In this document: positions 1 to 8,035 of the stretch, in pieces | Numbering within the stretch: position 1 is the first letter of the stretch | How the letters are laid out: each line of letters begins with the position of its first letter | Source: Hormoscilla sp. GUM202 | Lineage (GTDB): Bacteria; Cyanobacteriota; Cyanobacteriia; Cyanobacteriales; Desertifilaceae | DNA length: 64,000 nt | NCBI GenBank assembly: GCA_005518205.2 | Contig: RFFC02000015.1 | Coordinates: 99,213 to 163,212, forward strand | Reading direction: 5' to 3' | Notes under the pieces: model-generated | Seen by the model: the letters and a program-made list of their open reading frames with translations, nothing else | Told to the model about the DNA's origin: nothing | The model's database searches: none | Translations under genes and position numbers: made by a program

Positions 1-1
1 A

Positions 2-571
2 CCGAATACGATCACCGGTTCCATTGGGGTTTACGGCATCCTGACCAATATTCAAGAGTTAGCTAATAACAATGGCATTACCTGGGATGTGGTGAAAACC
101 GGGCGCTATGCCGACATGCAAACCATTGCCCGCCCCAAGACTAATGCTGAATTGCAATTGTATCAGAATTCAGTTGATCGGGTTTACCAGCTATTCTTGG
201 ACAAGGTCGCAGAGGGGCGCAACCTGCCTCAGCAAAAGGTAGCGGAAATTGCCCAAGGACGGGTTTGGTCCGGTCTCGCAGCAAAGAACATCGGTCTAGT
301 GGATGAAATTGGCGGCCTGGAAGCGGCGATCGCCTTTGCAGCGGAAAAGGCCGAGTTAGGAGAAAATTGGCGACTGCAAGAGTATCCCAAAACTCGCAGC
401 TTAGAACAAAGAATTATCCGCAAGCTAGTGGGTGCCAATGTTGATGCTGCCCAACCCGACCTGCTAACCCGGGAATTCCAAAAATTACAAGCAGAGTTGG
501 CAATTTTGACAACTCTCAACGACCCCCTGGGCGTCTATGCCCGCCTCCCTTTTCATCTGCTGATTGATTAA
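2..571 (+). CDS. sppA: Signal peptide peptidase SppA (S49 family), C-terminal part, 5' end outside window
   Basis: The open frame runs from the first bases of the window without a start codon and ends at 571, so only the C-terminal part is present. The first residues in frame read NTITGSIGVYGI, the conserved segment that follows the catalytic serine region in SppA/S49 peptidases. Next come the typical GRYADM and IAQGRVWSG..A...GLVDEIGGLE segments. S49 peptidases are membrane-associated serine peptidases that degrade cleaved signal peptides; in cyanobacteria a paralogue acts in light-stress remodelling of thylakoids. The GTG at 89 that would open the longest complete frame is internal. Family assignment is firm; which SppA paralogue this is cannot be told. 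Confidence 0.9.
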   Translation, partial: PNTITGSIGVYGILTNIQELANNNGITWDVVKTGRYADMQTIARPKTNAELQLYQNSVDRVYQLFLDKVAEGRNLPQQKVAEIAQGRVWSGLAAKNIGLVDEIGGLEAAIAFAAEKAELGENWRLQEYPKTRSLEQRIIRKLVGANVDAAQPDLLTREFQKLQAELAILTTLNDPLGVYARLPFHLLID

Positions 572-634
572 TCTACACACCCACACCCATATCCCCCACC
601 GTCACTTTCCGGGTTGATAAAAGAGGTAAGTAGG

Positions 635-1033
635 ATGAAAGTCAAGAATATAGAAATAGCGAAAGAGAAGATAGCCGAATTCTGCGATCGCTGGCAAATC
701 ACAGAATTTGCCTTATTTGGTTCAGTGCTGCGGGATGACTTTCGCCCAGACAGCGACATTGATGTGTTGGTGACTTTTGCCCCAGATTCTCATTGGACTT
801 TGTTTAACATAATTCACATGGAGTCCGAATTAGAAGCCATCTTTGAGCGAAAGGTAGATTTGGTCTGCAAACTGGCAATTCAGCAAAGCCTAAACTACCT
901 GCGTCGCAAAGCAATTCTGAATTCAGCTGAGGTGATTTATGCGAGAACGCGATCTTCATTCCCTGTTAGACATTCTCATATCTGCGAGACTAGCTTTGAG
1001 CTATGTATCGGGAAAAACCAGAACAGAATTTGA
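635..1033 (+). CDS. mntA: MNT-type minimal nucleotidyltransferase (MntA antitoxin of HepT/MntA pair)
   Basis: The small protein carries the minimal nucleotidyltransferase signature: FGSVLRDDFRPDSDIDVLV, i.e. GS followed by DxD, then a third acidic strand (KVDLVCK). In known MNT/HEPN pairs this protein AMPylates and silences the HEPN RNase toxin. I chose ATG 635 because AAGAGG lies 8 nt upstream; an in-frame TTG at 614 also exists. The conserved end of the family (LNSAEVIYA) falls at about 938-945, exactly where the HEPN frame starts. Here the frame runs on to 1033 with unrelated residues, so a small indel near the normal stop is likely. The downstream toxin is broken, which makes this antitoxin redundant. 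Confidence 0.8.
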   Translation: MKVKNIEIAKEKIAEFCDRWQITEFALFGSVLRDDFRPDSDIDVLVTFAPDSHWTLFNIIHMESELEAIFERKVDLVCKLAIQQSLNYLRRKAILNSAEVIYARTRSSFPVRHSHICETSFELCIGKNQNRI

Positions 1034-1288
1034 GGAGGATGTTCAATTTCAAGATTCGGTAATTCGGCGAATTGAAATTATTGGGGAGGCGACGAGACGT
1101 ATTTCTGAGGAAACTCGCAGATCGCTGCCCCAAATTTATTGGAGTGACCTGGTTGGAATTCTTAACGATGTGATTCAGGATTACGATCGAGTCAATTTGA
1201 CGTTTGGGATACTGTCCATAATGATTTGCCGCCATTGATTGCAGAACTGGAAAAGATTGTGCCGCCAGAGGAGTCCGAATATTACTAA
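939..1288 (+). pseudogene. HEPN-domain toxin (HepT/DUF86), frameshifted and lacking the RNase motif
   Basis: Frame 939-1238 reads as a DUF86/HepT protein (MRERDLHSLLDIL..., EIIGEATRRIS). After DRVNLT near 1199 the family sequence (VWDTVHNDLPPLIAELEKI) continues in another frame to a stop at 1288, so one base or a small number has been lost. The RNase signature RN(4-6)HxY is also gone: the expected G(M)RN..IHDY reads GILNDVIQDY, so Arg and His are replaced by Leu and Gln. The toxin is therefore inactivated twice. It overlaps the MNT gene, as usual for this pair. That the change was selected to remove toxicity is inference. Confidence 0.8.
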
Positions 1289-2235
1289 CACTACTATCCC
1301 GTGTTATCAGTGAGGGTAAAGGGTAAAATTACGATCGAACCAAATGATATAGAATACAGATCGGGTGCATCCCAGTTTGGTAATGAGTATTTTTGCTTAG
1401 TCGAGCAACTGACGAGATGATGTTAGGCTGAGATACCAGACAAACGTTCCCCCTGAAACGATGAATAGAGAGAAGTTGGCTCAAATACAAACTTATGCCT
1501 TGGCCATGGCCGCCTTGTTGTACGAGGAGGCTCAAGCGACTGTTCCAGAGGAATTGAAAACGCTCTCAGGGATAGAAGGCACCATCCGCAGGCAGTGGCT
1601 TCAATACGTCGGTCCAGAGATTGCCCTTTTTTTATCCAAAGTAGCAGTGGTACCACTGCCGGACGAGCCAGAGCTTTAAATAGCATTGTGGGCAAGATTT
1701 CAATCACCTCCAAACAAGCGGCCTATTTTGAGGTAAAGCCCTATAGCCAGTGGAGCCCCTATCTGGAGAAATGTTGCTTATTGCTAAGTGCAAACTCTTC
1801 CTATGAGCACGCCTCGGAAGATCTTAAGGTGCTCACGGGGATTAGCGTCTCCCGGGGAACTCAGCAACGGCTGGTGCAGCGCCATGATTTTGAGTTCCCG
1901 ACGGTCTCCGAGGCCATTGAAGAAATCAGGCATTCACAAGAGAAAGAGTCTGGCCCAGAGCAAGAGTGGCCGACGGTCTCCGAGGCCATTGAAGAAATCA
2001 AGCATCGACCAGGACAAAGAGCGCACCCCTTCCTTTGAGTTGACTCATTTGCCAGAATCCCTTGCCAATCTCGGTAGAACACCCAAGGCTAGATATACTT
2101 CCGATATTGCGCTTACGGACTCCCCTTGGTCAACCCTGTGAGTGGCGCGATTACAAGGCTGTCAATCTGCATGACCAGGGGGTAGCGGCCTTTTTTCGAG
2201 ACAATGCAGGACTGGTCAAATGGGTAAATCAGCAG

Positions 2236-3453
2236 GGGAGCATCCCAGTTTTGCAGTAGGTAAAAAGACTTAAGCAGTATTGAGGTCAAGGTTGAGATAA
2301 GCACAACGTTGCTTCAACACCTGGTTGACATTCTCAGATTTCCATTGAGCCCCAGAAATCTTGAGCCTCCGACCAATACGCTTAATCGTTGAGGAGACAG
2401 CTCCCGACCCAATATCAATTTTGAGCTGTTGATAAGCTGCGTAATTGGGTAGACGAGAGCGATGCTGGTCGAGATCAGCTAGGAAGTTGTTAACCTGTGG
2501 AGCTGACCAACCATCAAAGGACGCTTTTGCTTCATCTATGAGACCATGCCACAGAACGGTCTCAACTCGTTTGAGCCGTTGGTGAGAGCCACCCACTTTA
2601 TATAAATTTTCCATTAGATGATACCAGTCAAGGACTTCGCGTCTGCACTCTGGAGGAGCAAAGCCGTCGATTAAATTCCAGACTCCGGGATGTCCATCTC
2701 CGATGCAAGTGAGCGGGTTAGCCAGTGGCTTCCCCTTGACCCAATTAACCAGGAACTCGTTGTCGTGAAACGCTGCCATACATACCTGTGAGTGCAAAGC
2801 TACCGTCTTGTAGTCTTTCCACTGGCTCGGCTCTCCTTTGGGAGTCCGTAAACGCACTTTGCCCCCGTCGGCGCTCACCGCTTTCACTGGCTCTTTGGCC
2901 AAGGCAAGAGGGAACTCACTGCGATGAACGAGCCGATGCTGTGTGCTGTGCGAGACTTTCATTCCTGTCAACATAAAGATGTCTTGTTCGGCGTGAGCAT
3001 AGGACTCGTTTGCTGTCAGCAGCAGGGAGCATCGTTCCAAGTGCGGACTGATGCGGGTGCGGGCTGCTAGACCAAGACGCTGTGCTTGCTTGCTCGTTAC
3101 CCTCAGCGTTCCGATGCAGCTATCGATATAGCGACTCCGTCCACTTTGTGTTTGACTTGCTTCGGATAAAAAAAATTTCCTAACTCCGGTCCGACTGTCT
3201 CTAACATATGGTCGCGCACTGCGACACACCTTCAAAATCTTGCAATCGCTCGGAGGGTGTATTCTTGTACAAAATGCGTGCGATGGTTTTCAGAGCCTGG
3301 TTGAGTTCGCGGAGTTCTTTTTGTGTCATCGGAATGCTTCTGGCGGGTGAGTTTCATCCCTATTTTAGCCCATTGTCTACCCTTTTGCTAATGATCTCAC
3401 TACTTGGCTCCTCTCCTAAGTATATTTACTCATTGCATTAGTGGGATGCTCCC
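2236..3453 (-). mobile_element. Nested ISKra4-family insertion sequence with 9-bp target duplication
   Basis: The element is 1218 bp. Its ends are GGGAGCATCCCA at 2236 and the exact inverted copy ending at 3453. The nonamer AATCAGCAG precedes it (2227-2235) and follows it (3454-3462). Removing the element and one nonamer restores the outer transposase reading frame (VNQQ-PLANPL). This is a textbook nested insertion and dates the inner element as younger than the outer one. Confidence 0.9.
2270..3329 (-). pseudogene. ISKra4-family transposase of the nested element (two frames)
   Basis: The long frame 2270-3235 encodes the body of an ISKra4 transposase: RISPHLERCSLLLTANESYAHAEQDI, SADGGKVRLRTPKGE (catalytic D region), CIGDGHPGVWNL, LDWYHLMENLYKVGG and IGSGAVSSTIK. 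The natural N-terminus starts at ATG 3329 (MTQKELRELNQALKTIARILY) in a different frame that stops at 3201. An intermediate stretch (VRDHMLETVGPELGNF) in the third frame links them. The last switch is a -1 step at a run of eight T, at the same place as in the outer copy. The first switch looks like a plain indel, so this copy is probably inactive. It could be trans-mobilised by intact relatives elsewhere. Confidence 0.8.
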
Positions 3454-4142
3454 AATCAGCAGCCCTTGGCGAATCCGCTTGTGTGTCTCGGGGATGGCCA
3501 TGATGGCATCTGGAACCTGTTTGTCGAGATTGGTCCGACCATCTTTCGTCAAGAAATCCTCGATTGGTATCACTTAATGGAAAATCTGGAAAAAATCGGC
3601 GGGTCCGGCCAGCGACTGGCACGAGTGAAAGCCCTTTTCTGGTCTGGCAAGGTGCCAGAGGCCCTCAAGGAATTTGACGACTGGGACCATCCACGGGTGG
3701 ACAATTTTAGGGCCTATGTTACTAAGCATCGCCATCGCATTGTGAACTATAGCTATTATCAAGCCGAGGGGATTTCCATTGGTTCGGGAGAGGTGGAATC
3801 AACGGTACACAGAAGGCGGCACGGCTAAAGCTTTCAGGATCGCAATGGAAAGCCGTCAATGTTCCCCAGGTTCTGCTGCATCGCTGCGCTTATCTTAATG
3901 GAGTATTCTCAAGGTGACAGTTGCGCAATGAAGTATTTTTACTCATTGCCAAACTGGGATGCACCCCAACTCTAATCTAACAACTCGATTTCCCAGTGTC
4001 AACCCTTTATGCGATTTTTTGGGAAACTTTTTTGGAGACAAAGTCTGAAAAGCTTTCTGGGTAAGGGTTTGAGCGGATAAAATTTTTTTGAAAAAAACCG
4101 AAAAAAGTTTCGGAGGCGGTTGAAATCCTGAATAAATCGTGA

Positions 4143-4192
4143 GTAGATAAGATATTTTTATCGGCTAGATAAGATATTTTTATCGGCGATAA
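4143..4192. repeat. Short tandem repeat, unit about 22 bp
   Basis: The unit TAGATAAGATATTTTTATCGGC occurs twice in tandem, followed by a third partial copy (GATAAGATCC). Each unit contains the partly palindromic GATAAGATATTTTTATC, so it can form small hairpins. It lies in a 250-bp AT-rich stretch (3967-4221) between the ISKra4 right end and the MITE; I see no gene there. Confidence 0.7.
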
Positions 4193-4221
4193 GATCCTTT
4201 GATGCTATTAGAGCAGATCCT

Positions 4222-4335
4222 GGGTGCATCTCATATTTGCGTTGCCGCCCTCACCCTAAAGGGTCCGGCTACAGATACAAAGCCCGCCCTTCGGCTAACG
4301 CAGCGCGGGCTAGATTGCAAAACTGGGATGCACCC
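4222..4335. mobile_element. MITE-like element with ISKra4-type ends (copy 1)
   Basis: The element is 114 bp with imperfect inverted ends (GGGTGCATCTCATATTTGC; complement of the right end GGGTGCATCCCAGTTTTGC). The interior holds the inverted pair AGCCCGCCCTTCGGC / GCGCGGGCT and the segment CGGCTACAGA. It has no coding capacity. Related partial copies lie at 20752-20820 and 38700-38778. The shared ends point to mobilisation by ISKra4-type transposases. Confidence 0.7.
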
Positions 4336-4447
4336 TACAGATCGGTCTCGATAACCTACCATAGGAGCCTTACCACAAAACCGAAACGCGATCGAATGGG
4401 TGTGGTCAAAAGTGGTTGATAGAACGGATGGGTGCGATCCTATTGTA

Positions 4448-4514
4448 GGGGCGAAGCATTGCGGCAATAAAATTTGATACCCACCTACAATTAAGGTTCC
4501 GCAATGCTTCGCCC
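4448..4514. repeat. Inverted repeat (17-bp arms)
   Basis: GGGCGAAGCATTGCGG at 4448-4464 is repeated inverted at 4499-4514 around a 34-nt spacer. It could form a strong hairpin. No adjacent gene obviously needs a terminator, so it is probably a dispersed palindromic repeat. Confidence 0.7.
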
Positions 4515-4611
4515 GGTCCCCACCCGATCGCCCCCCGAACAGTCCCCACCAGGGTGCCTCTCGGGTGCATCTGAGATCTTGCACCATTCTCGATTAGTCT
4601 CCTAGCCCGCC

Positions 4612-5462
4612 GTGGGGCTGGGGTCGAACTGGGAGTCGCCTCCCAATCCTCCCTTTCGAAACCGGACTTGCGACTTTCATCGCAGGAGGCTACTGGGTAA
4701 TAGGTCCGTGTCATGGATAGCTTATATCAGGGTTATCCCTGTTTAGCCTCTTAACCTGTTCTTTCGTCCCTAATCTGGTTGGTGAGTGGCGCTGCCGGCA
4801 AACCAAAAGTGTCACCAATTTACAAGACCGTTTTACCAGAAATCCATAACCTAGTTCCTTTTGGGAAGCTGGTCGCCGTGGCGTAATCAAGACTACTAGT
4901 TCCGGTTATTTCCTATTATCACCGTACTACGTTAGCATATCCCGGACATTACTCCAAGCTTTAGCTTCTTAGTACATCCTTCCCTCAATAGCTTGCGCTT
5001 ATCATCTAACTTGTCTACCCTCAAGACATTCCAGGCGGACAGCATATTGAAGGTTACTTTGTTCCATGGTATCATTATGATGCTTTTAGGCCCCTACTCT
5101 TCCCCGGGAGTTCTTTGAGTACGATATTAGCCATTGAACAAGACTAATACTAACTACCATTTCCCTTTTGGGCCAGCGTAAATAGCCTTATTCCGCTGGT
5201 TCGTGGTCACGAGGTTTACATAGGTTCGCTTATTCTAACCATGAGCATCTTCCCAAGCGGCGTTGCCGGCTTTAGGCTGCCAGCTTGCCTACATTTAAGT
5301 CCTTGCTTCACACCACTGTGATGTCACTCAGCAGCATTAAGGACCGGAGTCTCTCCCGTACCTGGAGGGGGGGATTTGGACCCCCATGAGTACCACAGTT
5401 GTTGGCTAATGAAACCAACCAGGATTTCACTGATTTACAGCTTATACCTGAACAAATCGCAC
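4612..5462 (-). mobile_element. ORF-less group II intron (copy 1)
   Basis: Read on the minus strand, the element starts GTGCGATTTG at 5462, matching the group II 5' consensus GUGYG. It continues with an EBS/domain I-like region (GTGGTACTCATGGGGGTCC; ACCAGCGGAATAAGGC; GCTGGCCCAAAAGGGAAA) that has a close counterpart in the intron at 45795-46645. A domain V-like hairpin lies at about 4657-4690 (AGCC...TGCGATGAAAGTCGCA...CCGGTT) and a domain VI-like stem follows. The 3' end is placed at about 4612 (CCCCAC) and is uncertain by 10-20 nt. There is no reverse transcriptase or maturase frame, so splicing or mobility would need a protein in trans. Confidence 0.75.
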
Positions 5463-5509
5463 GTTCAAACCCACGGCTAATAGCTTAAGGGGTGTGGTCA
5501 AAAACAGTT

Positions 5510-5619
5510 GGTACGGGGAGATCCTCGCGGGGTGCGATTGTATCTGCAAAAGCTGCTTTTTCATCTTTTGTGCATTGAGAGAGACTATAGTCTTTGTTCA
5601 TGTACTGCAAAGAAAACAT
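5510..5619 (-). pseudogene. Fragment of an unrecognised cyanobacterial protein
   Basis: The minus strand encodes a short peptide (MNKDYSLSQCTKDEKAAFADTI) that then drifts into unrelated sequence before the group II intron 5' end. The phrase resembles the start of a small conserved cyanobacterial protein that I cannot name. The rest of the protein is absent. Confidence is low, and no function is proposed. Confidence 0.3.
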
Positions 5620-5698
5620 GGGTGGCTGCTGCTCTGGCGGGATATCAGTTGTATCTTTTTCAGCAATCCTTCTGCCTTTTTATTTGCGGTTCTTAGCA

Positions 5699-6140
5699 TT
5701 AAACCGCTTCTGCTTCATAGTTGAGCTGAGTCTTGAAATAGTCTTTCATCGATCGATGGGTAATCAGACTACGAGTTGATAATGCTGCCTGCCAAGGAGA
5801 TTCTGCTTGAGTCATATTGCGCAATTTCCAGGCAGAAAACTGCCCAAACACTGAGTATACTTCATCCAGAAGACTCCGCGTTTCCTCGTCATACCTGGTA
5901 AAATCAATCTCAGTTGGACAGGGTATAGCACCATTACCATATTTTTGGTAGTATTCATATAACTCCGGCACCACTGGACCGTGAGTCCACGCGGCGATCG
6001 CCTCTGGAAATAAGGGGCGAACGGAAATTGCGAGATGCATAATAAACCAGTTTCTGAAGCTTGAAATTAGAAATGAGGTCGCCAGCGGATTCATCTTGTT
6101 GTGCTAAAAAGTAGTTGGCTACATCGTAACAGTTAAGCAT
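5699..6140 (-). pseudogene. DUF4065 (Panacea/SocA-like antitoxin) gene, frameshifted
   Basis: Starting at ATG 6140 the frame reads MLNCYDVANYFLAQQ...SNFKLQKLVYYA, the N-terminus of the DUF4065/Panacea domain. It then leaves the family. The continuation (HLAISVRPLFPEAIAAWTHGPVVPELYEYYQKYG) is in another frame and runs to 5699. The join lacks a few residues normally found between YYA and HLAI, so a small deletion caused the shift. Panacea domains are neutralising modules of diverse toxin-antitoxin pairs. The neighbour upstream is a DUF433 protein; no toxin is visible. A partial second copy lies at 6517-6629. Confidence 0.75.
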
Positions 6141-6163
6141 GATTAATTCTCCGATCGAAAACT

Positions 6164-6400
6164 TCATTGTACTACTCTGTAGATGCTTTTTACTTGAGTC
6201 AGCCGAGTGGCAAACAGCAAAGTGGCTAGAATATCATCCCGTTCCAAATCATCTTCGTCGTCGAGAACCTCATCGATACTCATGCCAGAAGAGAGCAATT
6301 CCAGGATACATTCCACTGGATAACGCATTCCCCGGATGCAGGGTTTGCCGTGGCAGATATTCGGATCGATCGTGATGCGCTGCAACAGATGGTTTTCCAT
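6164..6400 (-). CDS. DUF433-family protein (antitoxin-like)
   Basis: The 78-residue protein has the DUF433 signature: RITIDPNICHGKPCIRGMRYPVECILELLSSGMS followed by an acidic patch and ILATLLFA. DUF433 proteins have a winged-helix-like fold and are usually the upstream partner of a DUF5615/PIN-like toxin, as seen at 37234-37917 in this window. Here the expected toxin is missing and the downstream gene is the broken DUF4065 gene, so this is a probable orphan. The start ATG 6400 fits the family N-terminus. Confidence 0.75.
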   Translation of the reverse strand: MENHLLQRITIDPNICHGKPCIRGMRYPVECILELLSSGMSIDEVLDDEDDLERDDILATLLFATRLTQVKSIYRVVQ

Positions 6401-6516
6401 AGCTATTATCGCCTACTGTACTGTGATTTATTATATTATAACTCAAAAATGTCGATTGTCTATGCATCCTGGTTATGCAACTTCCGCCTGGGAACGCTAT
6501 TTGCCATTTTCTCTTG

Positions 6517-6629
6517 GCATTAAACCGCTTCTGCTTCATAAGCGAGATGCATAATAAACCAATTTCTGAAGCTTGAGATTAGAAATGAGGTCACCAGCAG
6601 ACTCATCTTGTTGAGCTAAAAAGTAGTTG
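6517..6629 (-). pseudogene. Second, internally deleted copy of the DUF4065 gene
   Basis: GCATTAAACCGCTTCTGCTT here matches the 3' end of the DUF4065 gene near 5697-5722. It is joined directly to GCGAGATGCATAATAAACCA..., which matches the 5' half at 6030-6118. About 300 bp of the middle is missing. This is a partial duplication with an internal deletion, with a few base changes relative to the first copy. Confidence 0.75.
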
Positions 6630-6675
6630 ATGGTGGGCGGTGCCCATCCTACGCATTTTGAATTTTGAATTGCTT

Positions 6676-7101
6676 ATGAAGACACTCTTTATAGCTTGGC
6701 AGGATGGAAACAGCGGTGCTTGGTTTCCAATTGGTCGGTTGACCTTTGACGAGAAAGAACATAAATTCGCTTACACTCACGGTTTACGGGAAGCTCAAAC
6801 TCAGTGTGGGTTTCAACCCTTGCTGTGTTTTCCCAACCCGAAGGAAGTCTATTGGTTCTACGTACTGAGGATAAGTTTCTGGTGGGGGATTGTCCATCTA
6901 TTGGATGATGATAGCTTAGAAATTATACAGCAGCAGCCAGAACTGGTAAAGATTCATGTCGATCGCGTCAACCCCAAGCAGACACCACTCCAGTTTCGTT
7001 TATTGTGCCACATGACCGCCCAGTGGCCTCAATATTTTCGTCCATTTTCTAGCCAGATGTATCGACCAATTTGTCCCGATCGGGCAGTAATTATGGCTTG
7101 A
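6676..7101 (+). pseudogene. HIRAN-like cyanobacterial protein, internally deleted and frameshifted
   Basis: From ATG 6676 the frame starts MKTLFIAWQD...WFPIGRLTFD...FAYTHGLREAQ and ends QFRLLCHMTAQWPQYFRPFSSQMYRPI. These are the two ends of a family I recall from cyanobacteria with a HIRAN-type C-terminus. The middle is missing. After FPNPKEVY the sequence jumps to a region whose best reading (VLRTEDKFLVGDCP) is in a neighbouring frame, then returns to the original frame at LLDDDSLEI. The deletion removes perhaps 100 residues (an estimate from memory of family length). Non-functional. Confidence 0.55.
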
Positions 7102-7152
7102 AGACCAGGCACAGTGGCAGGCATCTTGCCTGCCACCCGTCAATAATCCACA

Positions 7153-7899
7153 TTAACCGATCGGGCTGAAGATTAAACTAACGGCGTGATGCATGTGATG
7201 ATGCATGGCACCCGTCCGCAGCAGGGTGAGAAGGCCGATTATCAGAGTTAGCCAACCGCCGAGACGATAGAGTTGCGATCGCCTCCAAGCGCTCAACTTA
7301 GACGTTGACACTCCTACTGTCAGCATCATTGGGAAAGTCCCCAACCCAAAGGCCAGCATCGTCGCTGCCCCCATCACAATGCTACCAGTTTCGGCGGCTT
7401 TAATCTGGGCCGCATACAGGAACCCACAGGGTATTAAACCCCAAACCATCCCCAGGGCGATCTGGGTCCACCAATGGGCATCAACTGATAGTTTCATCAT
7501 GGCAGCATTCAGGCGATCGTGCCAATTTCCTTGCAAGAGAGGATGTAATATGGGCAGACGGGGGAGAAAACCGGGCTTAATCTGAACTAAGCCAAACCAA
7601 ATCAGCATCAAACCCGTAACAATAGCGAAACCCCGACGCATGCTACTATCAACCCCTGCCAAAGCACCACCTGCAATCAGAACCGAACCGACAGCCCCGA
7701 TCGCAGCACCCACCATAGCATAGCTGATAATCCGTCCCAAATTTAGCATAGCGTGAAAATAGAAAGCTTGCCACTTTTTGGCAGATGCTTGCTTCTGCTG
7801 GGATAGGGAAAATGCCACTGTCAGCGGACCGCACATTCCCGCACAGTGACCGAAACTCCCCAGAAATCCCACGGACGCGATTAGATATAAGTCCAGCAT
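7153..7899 (-). CDS. TauE/SafE (UreH-type) integral membrane protein
   Basis: The 248-residue protein has about six hydrophobic segments and the N-terminal motif FGHCAGMCGPL, typical of the sulfite exporter TauE/SafE-UreH_2 family (DsbD-like fold). A matching second half contains MVWGLIPCGFLYAAQ. Members in cyanobacteria often sit near copper- or nickel-handling genes and are suspected to move metals or thiols; nothing nearby confirms the substrate. The C-terminus is histidine-rich (HHHMHH), which would suit metal binding. Transcribed alone. Confidence 0.8.
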   Translation of the reverse strand: MLDLYLIASVGFLGSFGHCAGMCGPLTVAFSLSQQKQASAKKWQAFYFHAMLNLGRIISYAMVGAAIGAVGSVLIAGGALAGVDSSMRRGFAIVTGLMLIWFGLVQIKPGFLPRLPILHPLLQGNWHDRLNAAMMKLSVDAHWWTQIALGMVWGLIPCGFLYAAQIKAAETGSIVMGAATMLAFGLGTFPMMLTVGVSTSKLSAWRRSQLYRLGGWLTLIIGLLTLLRTGAMHHHMHHAVSLIFSPIG

Positions 7900-8035
7900 G
7901 AGATTCGATCGTGAATTATACTCTTTGATTGTGACTCAATCCGCCGCCTCTGTCAAAAGACAGCTTGTCATACTTGTGATTGCCCATTGGTGAAGCCATT
8001 GTTGGGTTTGGCAACGTTACCCAACCTACTACTTT

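Larger units (their letters stand above)
1461..3917 (+). pseudogene. Outer ISKra4-family transposase, interrupted by nested IS and frameshifted
   Basis: Pieces of one ISKra4-type transposase lie in order. An N-terminal frame (1461-1679) ends in LYVGPEIALF-like sequence. The next part (GTTAGRARALNS, KPYSQWSPYLEKCCLLLSA) is in the -1 frame from about 1630 and runs to 2038. A further piece (WRDYKAVNLHD, LVKWVNQQ) reaches 2235. The sequence resumes exactly in frame at 3463 (PLANPLVCLGDGHDGIWNLF, LDWYHLMENLEKIGG, SIGSGEVES) and ends with RLKLSGSQWKAV...HRCAYLNG at 3917 after another shift near 3810. About 1920-2000 carries a duplicated segment (TVSEAIEEI appears twice). The gene is dead; the family call rests on the same motifs in the nested copy. 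Confidence 0.75.
1363..4335. mobile_element. Composite ISKra4-type region flanked by 8-bp direct repeat TACAGATC
   Basis: The left end reads GGGTGCATCCCAGTTTGG from 1363. A matching inverted end lies at 3949-3966, and another at 4317-4335 that belongs to a MITE-like unit. The octamer TACAGATC occurs directly before 1363 (1355-1362) and directly after 4335 (4336-4343), as expected for a target duplication. No matching duplication is seen at 3967. The region may therefore have moved as one unit, or a MITE inserted first and recombined with the IS through shared termini. It contains the outer transposase pseudogene, a nested IS, a short tandem repeat and the MITE. Confidence 0.65.

Noticed and set aside
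4600..4700. tRNA-like hairpins
   Set aside because: GGGTCGAACT and nearby stems belong to group II intron domains V and VI; no cloverleaf with anticodon arm can be formed.
4231..4714. Minus-strand ORFs at 4231-4587 and 4406-4714
   Set aside because: They overlap the MITE, an inverted repeat and group II intron domains V-VI; translations show no domain.
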